The notes under the pieces are model-generated. The model had not been told where the DNA came from, made no database searches, and saw only the letters and a program-made list of their open reading frames with translations. The position numbers and the translations under genes were made by a program. DNA of 64,000 nt from Patescibacteria group bacterium (GTDB lineage: Bacteria > Patescibacteria > Paceibacteria > Paceibacterales > UBA10102), in NCBI GenBank assembly GCA_024239055.1, contig JANBVJ010000003.1, forward strand, positions 1-64,000. The letters are read 5' to 3'. This document shows positions 55,700 to 63,744 of the stretch, piece by piece; the stretch's first letter is position 1, and every line of letters starts with the position of its first letter.

Positions 55700-55848
55700 A
55701 TTTAGAAATAAGAATCAGTTTATCAGAAAAGGAACAAAAGAAAGTATTCAGTTTCTTGAGAGGACTTGATGCAGAATTTATGGTTTATAATGCAGTAGGA
55801 GATCGAATTTACTCTACTTATGAGGGAGATAAAATTGATCATAGGTAG
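55696..55848 (+). CDS. Hypothetical mini-protein (50 aa)
   Basis: TTG in TTGA overlap. MNLEIRISLSEKEQKKVFSF, then FMVYNAVGDRIYSTYEGD, a small beta-alpha-beta shape. Its end overlaps the ATPase start by 14 nt and provides the GAGGGAG ribosome site. Confidence 0.5.
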   Translation: MNLEIRISLSEKEQKKVFSFLRGLDAEFMVYNAVGDRIYSTYEGDKIDHR

Positions 55849-56923
55849 AGACATTACAAAGGAAGATCAGAGTGTTAGAGAAGGATACTTAAAGAAAGTA
55901 GACTTTGAATTAGATGTTCCAACATTCTTGAAAACCCATTCATTCCTACAATCAATAACAGGACATGGAAAAACAAATCTAATCTTAAATATTGTAGACG
56001 GTTTAATTCAAGAAAGACCAGACATTCAATTAGTATTCCTAGATGATCAAGAAGAGTTTACATTCATTCCAAGAAAATACAAGAACGTAATTCTAATTTC
56101 AAAGGACAGAACTCCGAATATATTTACAACAAAACATGCATTTGAGTTAGGAAAACAATCAAGAAAGAACGGACAGTCATTAGTTCTCAAACTTTCAGAC
56201 TTTGCAAAAAGTGAAGATAAAGAATTGTTTGTAGCGAATTTTCTTGACGGATTCAAGTCAGAAGGAAAGAAGATTGGTACACCATGTTTATTGATAATTG
56301 ATGAGGCAGATCTATTTGTTCCAACAAGATCAAAACGAAAGAACGTTGTTTCAAGGGATCCTATTATTTGGTATTGTAAGAGGGCTAGAAAATTAAATAT
56401 TTCAGTCTTACTTGCAACACAATACTCATCGGCAGTTGATATTGATGCAAGAAGAGAGATGGAAAATTACTTCATTGGTAAAACAAAACAAAGAACAGAT
56501 AGAAATGCAGTTTGTGAGATGTTAGGAGATAATTCAATCTTTGACAACTTAGGATGGGGATTAAAGAAAGGTCAGTTCTATGTTAGAGGAGATGCATTAT
56601 CAAAGGATCTGACATTATTACTAACTAAAGAAACTAAAATAGAAAAAAGACTTGCAGGAGTTGACGAAGAGAAATCTTATTCAGACTTGTCAAAGATCTA
56701 TGAAGAATCTATCACAGGACATCAAAATCTATCTCTAATTGAAATGTTACAAAAGAAAATTAACGACTTGGAAAAAGAATTGACTGTAACAAAGTCAAAG
56801 GAATTGACAGACGAAATACGTAAACACTTGATTGACATGGGATTCAATGATGGACTAAGGAAAGCAAAGGAACAGTACGAGACAGACAAAGGAAAGTTCA
56901 CTAGATTTGTGGAGAAGTTGTAA
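55835..56923 (+). CDS. HerA-like ATPase with C-terminal coiled coil
   Basis: TTG 55835 chosen for the GAGGGAG upstream; ATG 55820 is also in frame. SITGHGKTNL at about residues 40-49 is Walker A (first Gly replaced by Ser) and CLLIIDEADLFVP at about 150-162 is Walker B with D-E-A, as in HerA/VirB4-type ATPases. An ATQYSSAVD sensor-like segment follows. The last 90 residues are coiled coil. A second DNA-translocating or recombination ATPase besides 5828. Confidence 0.7.
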   Translation: MIIGRDITKEDQSVREGYLKKVDFELDVPTFLKTHSFLQSITGHGKTNLILNIVDGLIQERPDIQLVFLDDQEEFTFIPRKYKNVILISKDRTPNIFTTKHAFELGKQSRKNGQSLVLKLSDFAKSEDKELFVANFLDGFKSEGKKIGTPCLLIIDEADLFVPTRSKRKNVVSRDPIIWYCKRARKLNISVLLATQYSSAVDIDARREMENYFIGKTKQRTDRNAVCEMLGDNSIFDNLGWGLKKGQFYVRGDALSKDLTLLLTKETKIEKRLAGVDEEKSYSDLSKIYEESITGHQNLSLIEMLQKKINDLEKELTVTKSKELTDEIRKHLIDMGFNDGLRKAKEQYETDKGKFTRFVEKL

Positions 56924-56924
56924 A

Positions 56925-57116
56925 TTGGTTCTTTATTACCAAAATTTCAACTGTGCTGAATGTAAACAAGATTTTGGTTCATGTAAGGCATCAACTTGTA
57001 GACTTAATCGTTATGGAAAAGTCATTTGTAGTTGTTGCACTTGGAATATTGAAAACATGGATGATTACAAATCATTCAAAGAACGAGAAAAGATAGGAGT
57101 TGCTAATAGGTTATGA
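56925..57116 (+). CDS. Cys-rich zinc protein (63 aa)
   Basis: TTG 56925 right after the ATPase stop. NCAECKQDFGSCKASTCRLN, then VICSCCTWNI: eight Cys, two likely zinc sites. ATGA at its end. It may assist the HerA-like ATPase. Confidence 0.55.
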   Translation: MVLYYQNFNCAECKQDFGSCKASTCRLNRYGKVICSCCTWNIENMDDYKSFKEREKIGVANRL

Positions 57117-57244
57117 ACATTAAGCCAATAACAAAACCAGTTGATCAAAAGAAACTTTTGGATGATGATTTCAAAGAACTAGACGAATCAATTGACAATC
57201 TAAGAAAAAAAATGCAAAAATGGAAGGAGACTAGATCACAATGA
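57113..57244 (+). CDS. Helical mini-protein (43 aa)
   Basis: ATGA overlaps at both ends. Charged helix (KKLLDDDFKELDESIDNLRK). Coiled coil likely. No family recognised. Confidence 0.5.
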   Translation: MNIKPITKPVDQKKLLDDDFKELDESIDNLRKKMQKWKETRSQ

Positions 57245-57438
57245 AAGTAAAACGAAAGATAATTCCAGAAGATCAAACCAGATTGATTGACGACAATACA
57301 GCAATTGTAAAGTTTAGTGACTTGACTAATCCAAAACTAAATCCAACTTTAAGATTAGATGCAGACTTTGCAATTAAACTTGCAAAGAAAATAGAAAAAC
57401 AAAACAAAAAAGACATTGTAGGAGAGGAAGGATATTGA
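57241..57438 (+). CDS. Hypothetical protein (65 aa)
   Basis: ATGA overlap. Basic start (MKVKRKIIPEDQTRLIDDNT), then VKFSDLTNPKLNPTLRLDAD. No motif recognised. TTGA at its end. Confidence 0.5.
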   Translation: MKVKRKIIPEDQTRLIDDNTAIVKFSDLTNPKLNPTLRLDADFAIKLAKKIEKQNKKDIVGEEGY

Positions 57439-57542
57439 CAGGAAAGTATCCACAACAAATTGTTGAAGAATACAAAGAAGAAATTGCATCTAGACTTACT
57501 GCACAGAGACTTCGAAATTTAATTTGGGAGGAAATAAAGTGA
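57435..57542 (+). CDS. Helical mini-protein (35 aa)
   Basis: TTG in TTGA overlap. A single helical stretch (IVEEYKEEIASRLTAQRLRN). Its end holds GGGAGG, the ribosome site of the next gene, and its stop overlaps that start as GTGA. Confidence 0.45.
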   Translation: MTGKYPQQIVEEYKEEIASRLTAQRLRNLIWEEIK

Positions 57543-58078
57543 CTAGAAAGATTGCAAGAAAAAGCAGAATACTCCAAATGGAAGAGATGAAACTAAAGTT
57601 ATTTGAAAAGAATGGTAAGAACAAGGAGAATAGACATTATCTATACCAAAAGTGGTTTCTTGATAAAGCAAAGTTATACACAGTAGTAAATGAAGAATTA
57701 TCAAAAAAGGTTTCAGATAACATTAATGCAAAAATAAAACAATGCTATCATAACTGTTGGAATGCAGTTAATTCATTTCCAGACTTGGAGTATTGTGAAG
57801 GTTATTCATTCAGTGAAGATATTCCGATTCCAATAGAACATAGTTGGTTACTAAATTCAGGAGGAAATGTAATTGATCCTACTTTGGTCATTAATGGAAA
57901 ATCATTAGAAAAACAATTAAAAAAATACGGTGTTAATAATTCAACAGAAAGAGAAAGAAGAATTGGTTCAGAGTATTTGGGAATAAAGTACACACTAAAA
58001 CAGTTAAACAAATTTGCATTAGAGACAAAGAAAACAGGATCTTTTCTCTATCTATTATACAGGGAGGAAAACAAATGA
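57539..58078 (+). CDS. Transglutaminase/papain-like protein (179 aa)
   Basis: GTG 57539 in GTGA overlap. Basic helical N-terminus, then IKQCYHNCWNAV near residues 65-76, PIEHSWLLNSGGNVIDPTLV near 98-117 and YLGIKYT. The C-x-x-N ... E-H-S-W-L ... I-D-P-T ... Y-x-G layout is that of phage transglutaminase-like proteins, with Cys, His and Asp as the triad. It could modify host proteins. Resembles in plan the tagged protein at 15226. Confidence 0.6.
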   Translation: MTRKIARKSRILQMEEMKLKLFEKNGKNKENRHYLYQKWFLDKAKLYTVVNEELSKKVSDNINAKIKQCYHNCWNAVNSFPDLEYCEGYSFSEDIPIPIEHSWLLNSGGNVIDPTLVINGKSLEKQLKKYGVNNSTERERRIGSEYLGIKYTLKQLNKFALETKKTGSFLYLLYREENK

Positions 58079-58305
58079 CAGGAATAATTATCTGTGATGG
58101 TTGTGGAGTTCCATTCTTTGCGCATGGTAGTGAAAAAAACTTACCAGATTATCTCAAAGGACTTCCATTGTTTATGGGAATAAGAAAACTAAAAGCAACT
58201 GAGGTTCAACGTAAAGGTCAAAGCGGTTACAGTAGAACAGCATACACAAGATTCCTTGATCTTTGTCAAGAGTGTGAAAGAAAAGAGAGGTTAGAAAAAA
58301 GATGA
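58075..58305 (+). CDS. Zinc-binding protein (76 aa)
   Basis: IICDGCGVPFFAHGSEKNLP at the N-terminus and DLCQECERKERL at the C-terminus: paired C-x2-C knuckles joined over 50 residues. ATGA overlaps at both ends. Confidence 0.6.
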   Translation: MTGIIICDGCGVPFFAHGSEKNLPDYLKGLPLFMGIRKLKATEVQRKGQSGYSRTAYTRFLDLCQECERKERLEKR

Positions 58306-58421
58306 GAGTACACTGTAAACATTGTAATTATGAATGGGATACTAAAGTTACCAAAGTCTTTGTGACTTGCCCAAGTTGTTTGAGAAAAATTAAACTCGAA
58401 GAGTCGGAGGTTACAGTATAA
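58302..58421 (+). CDS. Zinc-ribbon mini-protein, paralogue 2 (39 aa)
   Basis: VHCKHCNYEWDTKVTKVFVT, then CPSCLRKIKL. Paralogue of the 53083 gene but inside an operon. Ends with a GTCGGAGG ribosome site for the next gene. Confidence 0.6.
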   Translation: MRVHCKHCNYEWDTKVTKVFVTCPSCLRKIKLEESEVTV

Positions 58422-58422
58422 A

Positions 58423-58704
58423 ATGTTAGAATGTGCATTTTGTGGCAATGCAAATGTAGAAAAGATTACAGACGAACATTACAACTGTTCTATCTGTGGA
58501 TTTGGATGGAACGGTAAACAACCAGCAAATATGACTAAGCATTTACAGAGAATTATAAATTTAACAAAGTATTTGATAGTTCAAAACCCTACAAAGTCTA
58601 GAGACGAGATAACAAATATTGTAATGGAAAAATTACATGCAATAGAAAATCATCCAGTAGATAAATTTGGATATTGCGAGTATTGCAATACGAGGTTCGA
58701 GTAA
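58423..58704 (+). CDS. Double zinc-ribbon protein (93 aa)
   Basis: ECAFCGNANVEKITDEHYNC, then SICGFGW form the first ribbon; FGYCEYCNTRF at the C-terminus forms half of a second. A helical stretch lies between them. Last gene before promoter cassette F. Confidence 0.6.
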   Translation: MLECAFCGNANVEKITDEHYNCSICGFGWNGKQPANMTKHLQRIINLTKYLIVQNPTKSRDEITNIVMEKLHAIENHPVDKFGYCEYCNTRFE

Positions 58705-58705
58705 A

Positions 58706-58738
58706 ATGCTTAATAACTACCACTACTACCAATACTTA
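58706..58738 (+). promoter_or_regulatory. Promoter cassette F
   Basis: CTTAATAACTACCACTACTA and the following CCAAT are identical to cassette B (40611-40635). No dyad or palindrome, because the preceding gene ends right here. Predicted start of transcription near 58738 for the helicase operon. Confidence 0.5.
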
Positions 58739-58837
58739 ATGATGATACAAAGTCACCCAAAGATTTTATCTATTTCAGATACTCTACCGTATGGGTTGTG
58801 CTTGTCAAGATTGTTGGAGGGCGAAAAAATTGTCTAA
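58739..58837 (+). CDS. Possible leader ORF upstream of the helicase (32 aa)
   Basis: ATG 58739 stands where cassettes A-D have their first start. It encodes MMIQSHPKILSISDTLPYGL ... and overlaps the helicase start in another frame by 47 nt. It may be a translated leader or untranslated; evidence is positional. Confidence 0.3.
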   Translation: MMIQSHPKILSISDTLPYGLCLSRLLEGEKIV

Positions 58838-61800
58838 AAAGAATGATAAAAATGAAATCAAAGTAAATGTAAGTAATGACTCACTGAGAAACGCCACAAC
58901 CAAACTAAGAGCAGGTCAAGGAAATAACTTTGGACAAGGAATTTCAGATAGGAGAAATGACAAGGTATCTGTAAATAGAGGAATGAAAGGCACAAAAAAA
59001 TTCAGGATTTCTAAAGGAGAATTTATTGAAGATGGTTTTGGAGTTTGTGATGGATGTAACAAAAAATTTGAATCGTTAGTTAGAGTTGAAGGAAATAAAA
59101 ATGACACAGTTTGTTTTGATTGTTTTGGATCTAGATTTGGTGCTTTTGAATTAACTGATCTAATGAAAAAATTGTCACCTGATACATTAAAAAGATGGCA
59201 AGATCCAATTATGCAAGTTCATGATTTTGTTGACTTTGATGAATTATCAGTTCCTCAATTGATTGAAGAAAGAGAAAGGATCAAGTTAGAATTAGATAAA
59301 GATAGTTCAAGACTTTATGATAAAATTAGTAAAGAAGAATTAGATAAATTAAAACACATTGATCAAAAAAAGAAACAACAATATTTAGATCACGATTCTA
59401 CCATTGGTCAAGTCTACACTGATACACATGGACATCTTCAACACTTAATGAGAGAACGACCTTATTCAATTGCAATTGACAATGCACAAGAAGAGTTCAA
59501 CGAATATCTCGATACAATTACAGATGAAAACGGTTATCTCGATAGAGATGATGCACTTGCTTATGCAAAAAAGACACTAAATGCAATAGATAGATCAGAC
59601 TTTGGTGTTGGTGAGGCAGAAGGCTTAGACCAATTCACTGATAAAATTGAACAAACAATTTTCAATGACAAAGGAACAAGAAAAAGATTCTGTCCTAGAT
59701 GTGAAAAGAACGAATTAAAATATCCATTACCTCTTAACGCAAAATCCAGATATGACAAAGATACTTGGGTTTGTTCTGAATGTGGAAACGATGAGGCACT
59801 AGAAGGATATGATAAGGCATTAAAAATGAATAAAAAAACATTTCAGATATTTCTTGATGATGTTCTTCCAAAAGATATTCCACATGAGAATATTGATTTA
59901 ATTACAGATTGGTTAATGGTTCAATACCTAAGTAAAAAACCAGATCCTACATTTATGAAATACTTTAAAGAATGTGGAGGAAACTTAGACCAATTCAATA
60001 AATTAACAGAAGAATTACAAAAAGGTGATGAAGAATACGTTAATGCGTTCAGAAAAGCAATATTTAATGAAAATATTAAAGCACTAACAGCAGTTGGAAT
60101 TGAACCAATATCAGATGGTAATGTTGTTTATGAAAAAATAGTTGATGAGAGACATATACCAAAATCAGGAATAAAACAATACGATTCAAGAATTAAAAAA
60201 GAAAAGAAACTTGATCCAAAATACATTTCATTCGAAGAGGCAAGAGTATGGGCATTAGATCAAAAATGTCATAGCAGACAAGACTGGATCAACATAACAA
60301 AGACGGATGACTTTCCAGAAAACATTCCAATTCATCCAGAAACAAAGTATTCAGAGTTTCAAGAACTTGGAGGATTTCCAAATTTCTGTGGTTACACACA
60401 AAAAGTAAGACGAGCATCATTAACAAAAGAAAGAGTAAAAGAGATTCTCAAAGAATTTGAAAGAAGGTGGGAGTTTTACGCAGAATATTCAACTGGAATG
60501 GTAACAAACTGGTTTGACACTCAAGGTTTGTTCAGTGTAAAAGATCCGTATGTACAAACATTACTTACAAAATTAACTTCTTGGCAGTTAGATCCAGACA
60601 GCATTGAGGCATTGCGTTACTGGTGTAGAACTGGTGACTTTGAGAAAAAAATTGGAAAGTATTCACTTCAATCAAAAACAGAAGAAACTACAATAGATTA
60701 CCTAGACAGACAACCAACACAGGTTTCAGAAATGTCAATCACAGGACTCTTAGAAGATTCTGTAACAATAGGAGTTGAAAGGATAATGATTAATGCAAGA
60801 ATGGTTGTACCAGATGAAACTGACAAGGCTTGGTATGATCAACAAGTAGTTTTTTGTGTCAGAAATATTATGCTTAGATTCTGTGATCCAGATAGAGAAG
60901 AGGTAGAATACAAGAGTCTTAAAGCAGAACCCATGAACGGAAACAAATTTCATGATGAGATTCTCAAGACAGCATTAAAGGAATATGAATATGTTAAAAA
61001 TATCAATTACGATAAACAATTTTATACATTCCCTCATCCTCCAACATTTTTACAAAAATATCATGCATACAAAACTAGAGAAAAGAATTCATTTTTCAAT
61101 ATGAGTGGTACAGGTCAAAAGAAAACAGGCGCATCAGTAATTGGCGCAATTGCTAACAAATGTACACACATCCTAGTCGTTGTTCCAAACAATATAGTTC
61201 CTCAATGGGTTACTAATATTCGAAGATTCTACAGTAATGCATTTGTTTTCTCTGGAAAGGATCTTCACAATAACTATTTTATTAACAGTGGTAAACACAT
61301 TCCAAAGTTCCATGTAATTAATTATGACAAGTTTGGAAGGAGTGACTTAGCAAAGAGATTCATTGATCAAATTGGTAGTAACAAAATTGACATGGTTATT
61401 TTCGATGAAGGTCAGTTAGTAAAGACAAGAGATGGAGATCCAAACTTTTATTCAAACAGAAGAAAGAACATAGAAACTCTTGTTGATCATCTTAGAAATG
61501 TAAACAGAAAACTAAAGGTAAACATACTCTCTGCAACTCCTGTAATTAATAACATTAGAGAAGGTAAATCATTATTAGAATTATTAACTGGAACAAAATA
61601 CGGATTCTCAACTAGAAATACTTTAAGAAATGCAAACAAATTACACACTGAATTTATTCCATTTTCAGTTGTGTATTCCAAAAGACCAGATCTAAAAGAA
61701 GTTGGTAGAGATAAACCAATTTCAGTTGATGCTTTCTTACCAGAACATCTTACTGACGAAGAGATCATGAAATTAAACTGGAATGAACTTGAACAAATTG

Positions 61801-62513
61801 CTACACGTTACAGAATTCCAAAGATACTTGAAATTTTAAGCAAGAGTGAAGGCAAGACAGTTATCTATACAGACTATGTAACTGGAATTGTAAGTCAATT
61901 AAGAAAAGCATGTATTGATGCTGGTTATCGAGTAGGGGAATTTACAGGTGATGACAAATCAGGAATGATTGAAAAGACTGGATTTCAAGACCAAGAAGGC
62001 AATAACGAAGTTGTAAACAAATTTGTTCATGGAGACATTGACGTTTTAATTGCATCAAGACCATTCCAACTTGGAATTGACGAGGTTCAGTTTGCTTGTC
62101 CAAATTTAATTTTTAATGGTTTGGTATGGACTTATGCAGAGTTTGAACAAATTATTGGAAGAGTTTCAAGAGAAGGTTCACACTTTGATCAAGTAAATAT
62201 CCATGTAATTATGGCAAACATCAACGGTTATGAATATGACAGAAACATAAAGTACAATAGAATTCTAAAGAAAAGAGCAATAGGTGACTGTGTAAGATAC
62301 GGTACACTACCAGATGAACTTGATATTCCAGATACAAAAGGAGAAAGACTTAGAGCATTAAAGGCAATGATTTCAAACAAAGAATCAGGATTTCCAGAAA
62401 AAGAACTCATTGAACAACGTCATCAACTTGAGGCAGATCAAGAGATTGAAGTAAAAATTGATGAATTGAATGAAAAGTTCTCAGAGATTGAAGGAGAGAA
62501 GAAACTTGGTTAA
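58791..62513 (+). CDS. SNF2/SF2-type helicase with zinc fingers (1240 aa)
   Basis: N-terminal Cys cluster (MGCACQDC), a CDGCNKKF...CFDC ribbon (85-111) and CPRCEKNE...CSECG (300-330), then a long middle region. The helicase core holds NMSGTGQKKTGASV at about 768-781 (motif I, unusual GTGQKKT), MVIFDEGQLVKTR at about 868-880 (motif II, DEGQ), LSATPVINNI at about 913, IASRPFQLGIDEVQ and EQIIGRVSREG at about 1117-1127 (motif VI). Likely ATP-driven DNA remodelling or replication/transcription aid. Largest gene here. Confidence 0.75.
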   Translation: MGCACQDCWRAKKLSKKNDKNEIKVNVSNDSLRNATTKLRAGQGNNFGQGISDRRNDKVSVNRGMKGTKKFRISKGEFIEDGFGVCDGCNKKFESLVRVEGNKNDTVCFDCFGSRFGAFELTDLMKKLSPDTLKRWQDPIMQVHDFVDFDELSVPQLIEERERIKLELDKDSSRLYDKISKEELDKLKHIDQKKKQQYLDHDSTIGQVYTDTHGHLQHLMRERPYSIAIDNAQEEFNEYLDTITDENGYLDRDDALAYAKKTLNAIDRSDFGVGEAEGLDQFTDKIEQTIFNDKGTRKRFCPRCEKNELKYPLPLNAKSRYDKDTWVCSECGNDEALEGYDKALKMNKKTFQIFLDDVLPKDIPHENIDLITDWLMVQYLSKKPDPTFMKYFKECGGNLDQFNKLTEELQKGDEEYVNAFRKAIFNENIKALTAVGIEPISDGNVVYEKIVDERHIPKSGIKQYDSRIKKEKKLDPKYISFEEARVWALDQKCHSRQDWINITKTDDFPENIPIHPETKYSEFQELGGFPNFCGYTQKVRRASLTKERVKEILKEFERRWEFYAEYSTGMVTNWFDTQGLFSVKDPYVQTLLTKLTSWQLDPDSIEALRYWCRTGDFEKKIGKYSLQSKTEETTIDYLDRQPTQVSEMSITGLLEDSVTIGVERIMINARMVVPDETDKAWYDQQVVFCVRNIMLRFCDPDREEVEYKSLKAEPMNGNKFHDEILKTALKEYEYVKNINYDKQFYTFPHPPTFLQKYHAYKTREKNSFFNMSGTGQKKTGASVIGAIANKCTHILVVVPNNIVPQWVTNIRRFYSNAFVFSGKDLHNNYFINSGKHIPKFHVINYDKFGRSDLAKRFIDQIGSNKIDMVIFDEGQLVKTRDGDPNFYSNRRKNIETLVDHLRNVNRKLKVNILSATPVINNIREGKSLLELLTGTKYGFSTRNTLRNANKLHTEFIPFSVVYSKRPDLKEVGRDKPISVDAFLPEHLTDEEIMKLNWNELEQIATRYRIPKILEILSKSEGKTVIYTDYVTGIVSQLRKACIDAGYRVGEFTGDDKSGMIEKTGFQDQEGNNEVVNKFVHGDIDVLIASRPFQLGIDEVQFACPNLIFNGLVWTYAEFEQIIGRVSREGSHFDQVNIHVIMANINGYEYDRNIKYNRILKKRAIGDCVRYGTLPDELDIPDTKGERLRALKAMISNKESGFPEKELIEQRHQLEADQEIEVKIDELNEKFSEIEGEKKLG

Positions 62514-62739
62514 CAAATCTTATTACAAGAAAAAAATGTTGAAACTTAAAAAGATTGAAAGGGATCTAAACTCTGCTAAGAGAAAGATCTTAGGAAATGG
62601 AAATTTCTCAAACGGAACAAAACTAAAAGCATTGGATGCCACAATAGGATATTTGGTTAGAAACGGAAAAGATTCTGGTATTCAAATGGATGTTCTAATT
62701 GACATTGCTAATGAATATCAAAAGAAGGTGAACACTTGA
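62506..62739 (+). CDS. Basic helical protein (77 aa)
   Basis: TTG 62506 with AAGGAGAGAAG upstream, overlapping the helicase by 8 nt. Lys-rich helices (KSYYKKKMLKLKKIERDLNS), then a glycine-containing loop. TTGA at its end. No family recognised. Confidence 0.55.
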   Translation: MVNKSYYKKKMLKLKKIERDLNSAKRKILGNGNFSNGTKLKALDATIGYLVRNGKDSGIQMDVLIDIANEYQKKVNT

Positions 62740-63608
62740 TGCAAACAGAAGAACTAACAATGCACATGATAATAACAGGCGATGCAATTCAAACATTTGC
62801 TAGAAATGCATTACATAGAGGAAAACTTACAGAAATTGGTGTAAAGTATTCACCATCAAAAAGACTTGGTAAAGCAAGATATGTTCTCAATTCATTGAAA
62901 CCAAAATTAACAGAGGAACAACAAGATAAAATTCTGTCTGGTGATGCATATCTAAAAGGAGAATCAATTTGTGATAAACCAGAATGTGATCAATGCAAAG
63001 GAAAAGAACCGATAACTTTTGTTGATGAAGAAGATTTCAATTTCAAACTTGAATTAAAAGACATTGAAATTGAAAAGAAAGACGATGAAATCAAAGAAAT
63101 TCAAGATGAGTTCTATATTGATGAAGATTGGAAAGAACGAAAACAAAAACGTGAAGAACAAATCAAAGAAGAAAGAAAGGAAAAAAAGATATTCAAAGAT
63201 GCAACTACATCAAAAGCATCAGGCAAAATAAAAATTGGAAACTATATGGTTTCTAAGAAACTTATCGAAGAATACGTAAAATTAATCGAATGGCAAAAAC
63301 ATGCATCTGTAATATCATTCAGTAGAACTGATCCTGCTATTAGTGCAAATGCACTTGCATTAAGAATTACAAAACATAAAGAACTCTTCAAAGATGCAGG
63401 GCTTTCATATCATGGTGATGACGAACTAAGAAAACGTGACTTTACAGATCCAGAATACACAAAATCAAGAGAGTTCTATGACGAAATTGAAAAATATATT
63501 GAGAAAAACCATCCAAAGTTATCTCAAGAAAACAGAGCAAAGAGATCAGGAGAAACATCTGATATGATTAGGATGATGAGGAGTCTTGAAGGTGAAAAAA
63601 GTGAGTAA
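62736..63608 (+). CDS. Hypothetical coiled-coil protein with zinc knuckle (290 aa)
   Basis: TTG 62736 or ATG 62739. SICDKPECDQCKGKEPI near residue 78 is a zinc knuckle; a charged coiled coil spans about 105-160 (Lys/Glu-rich). The C-terminal 120 residues look globular, with HASVISFSRTDPAISANALA. Possible helicase partner by position. Confidence 0.6.
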   Translation: MMQTEELTMHMIITGDAIQTFARNALHRGKLTEIGVKYSPSKRLGKARYVLNSLKPKLTEEQQDKILSGDAYLKGESICDKPECDQCKGKEPITFVDEEDFNFKLELKDIEIEKKDDEIKEIQDEFYIDEDWKERKQKREEQIKEERKEKKIFKDATTSKASGKIKIGNYMVSKKLIEEYVKLIEWQKHASVISFSRTDPAISANALALRITKHKELFKDAGLSYHGDDELRKRDFTDPEYTKSREFYDEIEKYIEKNHPKLSQENRAKRSGETSDMIRMMRSLEGEKSE

Positions 63609-63744
63609 AAAATTGTTAGAAGAGAGAACTAAGCAGTTAGATGAACAGATGAAAAATTGCAATCATCCTCCTAAACAAAGGATGAATTTATCATCAGGAA
63701 AAAACAATCAAGTCTGTGGACTTTGTGGAATGGTATTTCACTGA
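63601..63744 (+). CDS. Zinc-binding mini-protein (47 aa)
   Basis: GTG start 8 nt inside the previous gene. KNCNHPPKQRM and VCGLCGMVFH form a C-x-H ... C-x2-C-x4-H metal site. Stop overlaps the next ATG (TGATG). Confidence 0.5.
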   Translation: MSKKLLEERTKQLDEQMKNCNHPPKQRMNLSSGKNNQVCGLCGMVFH

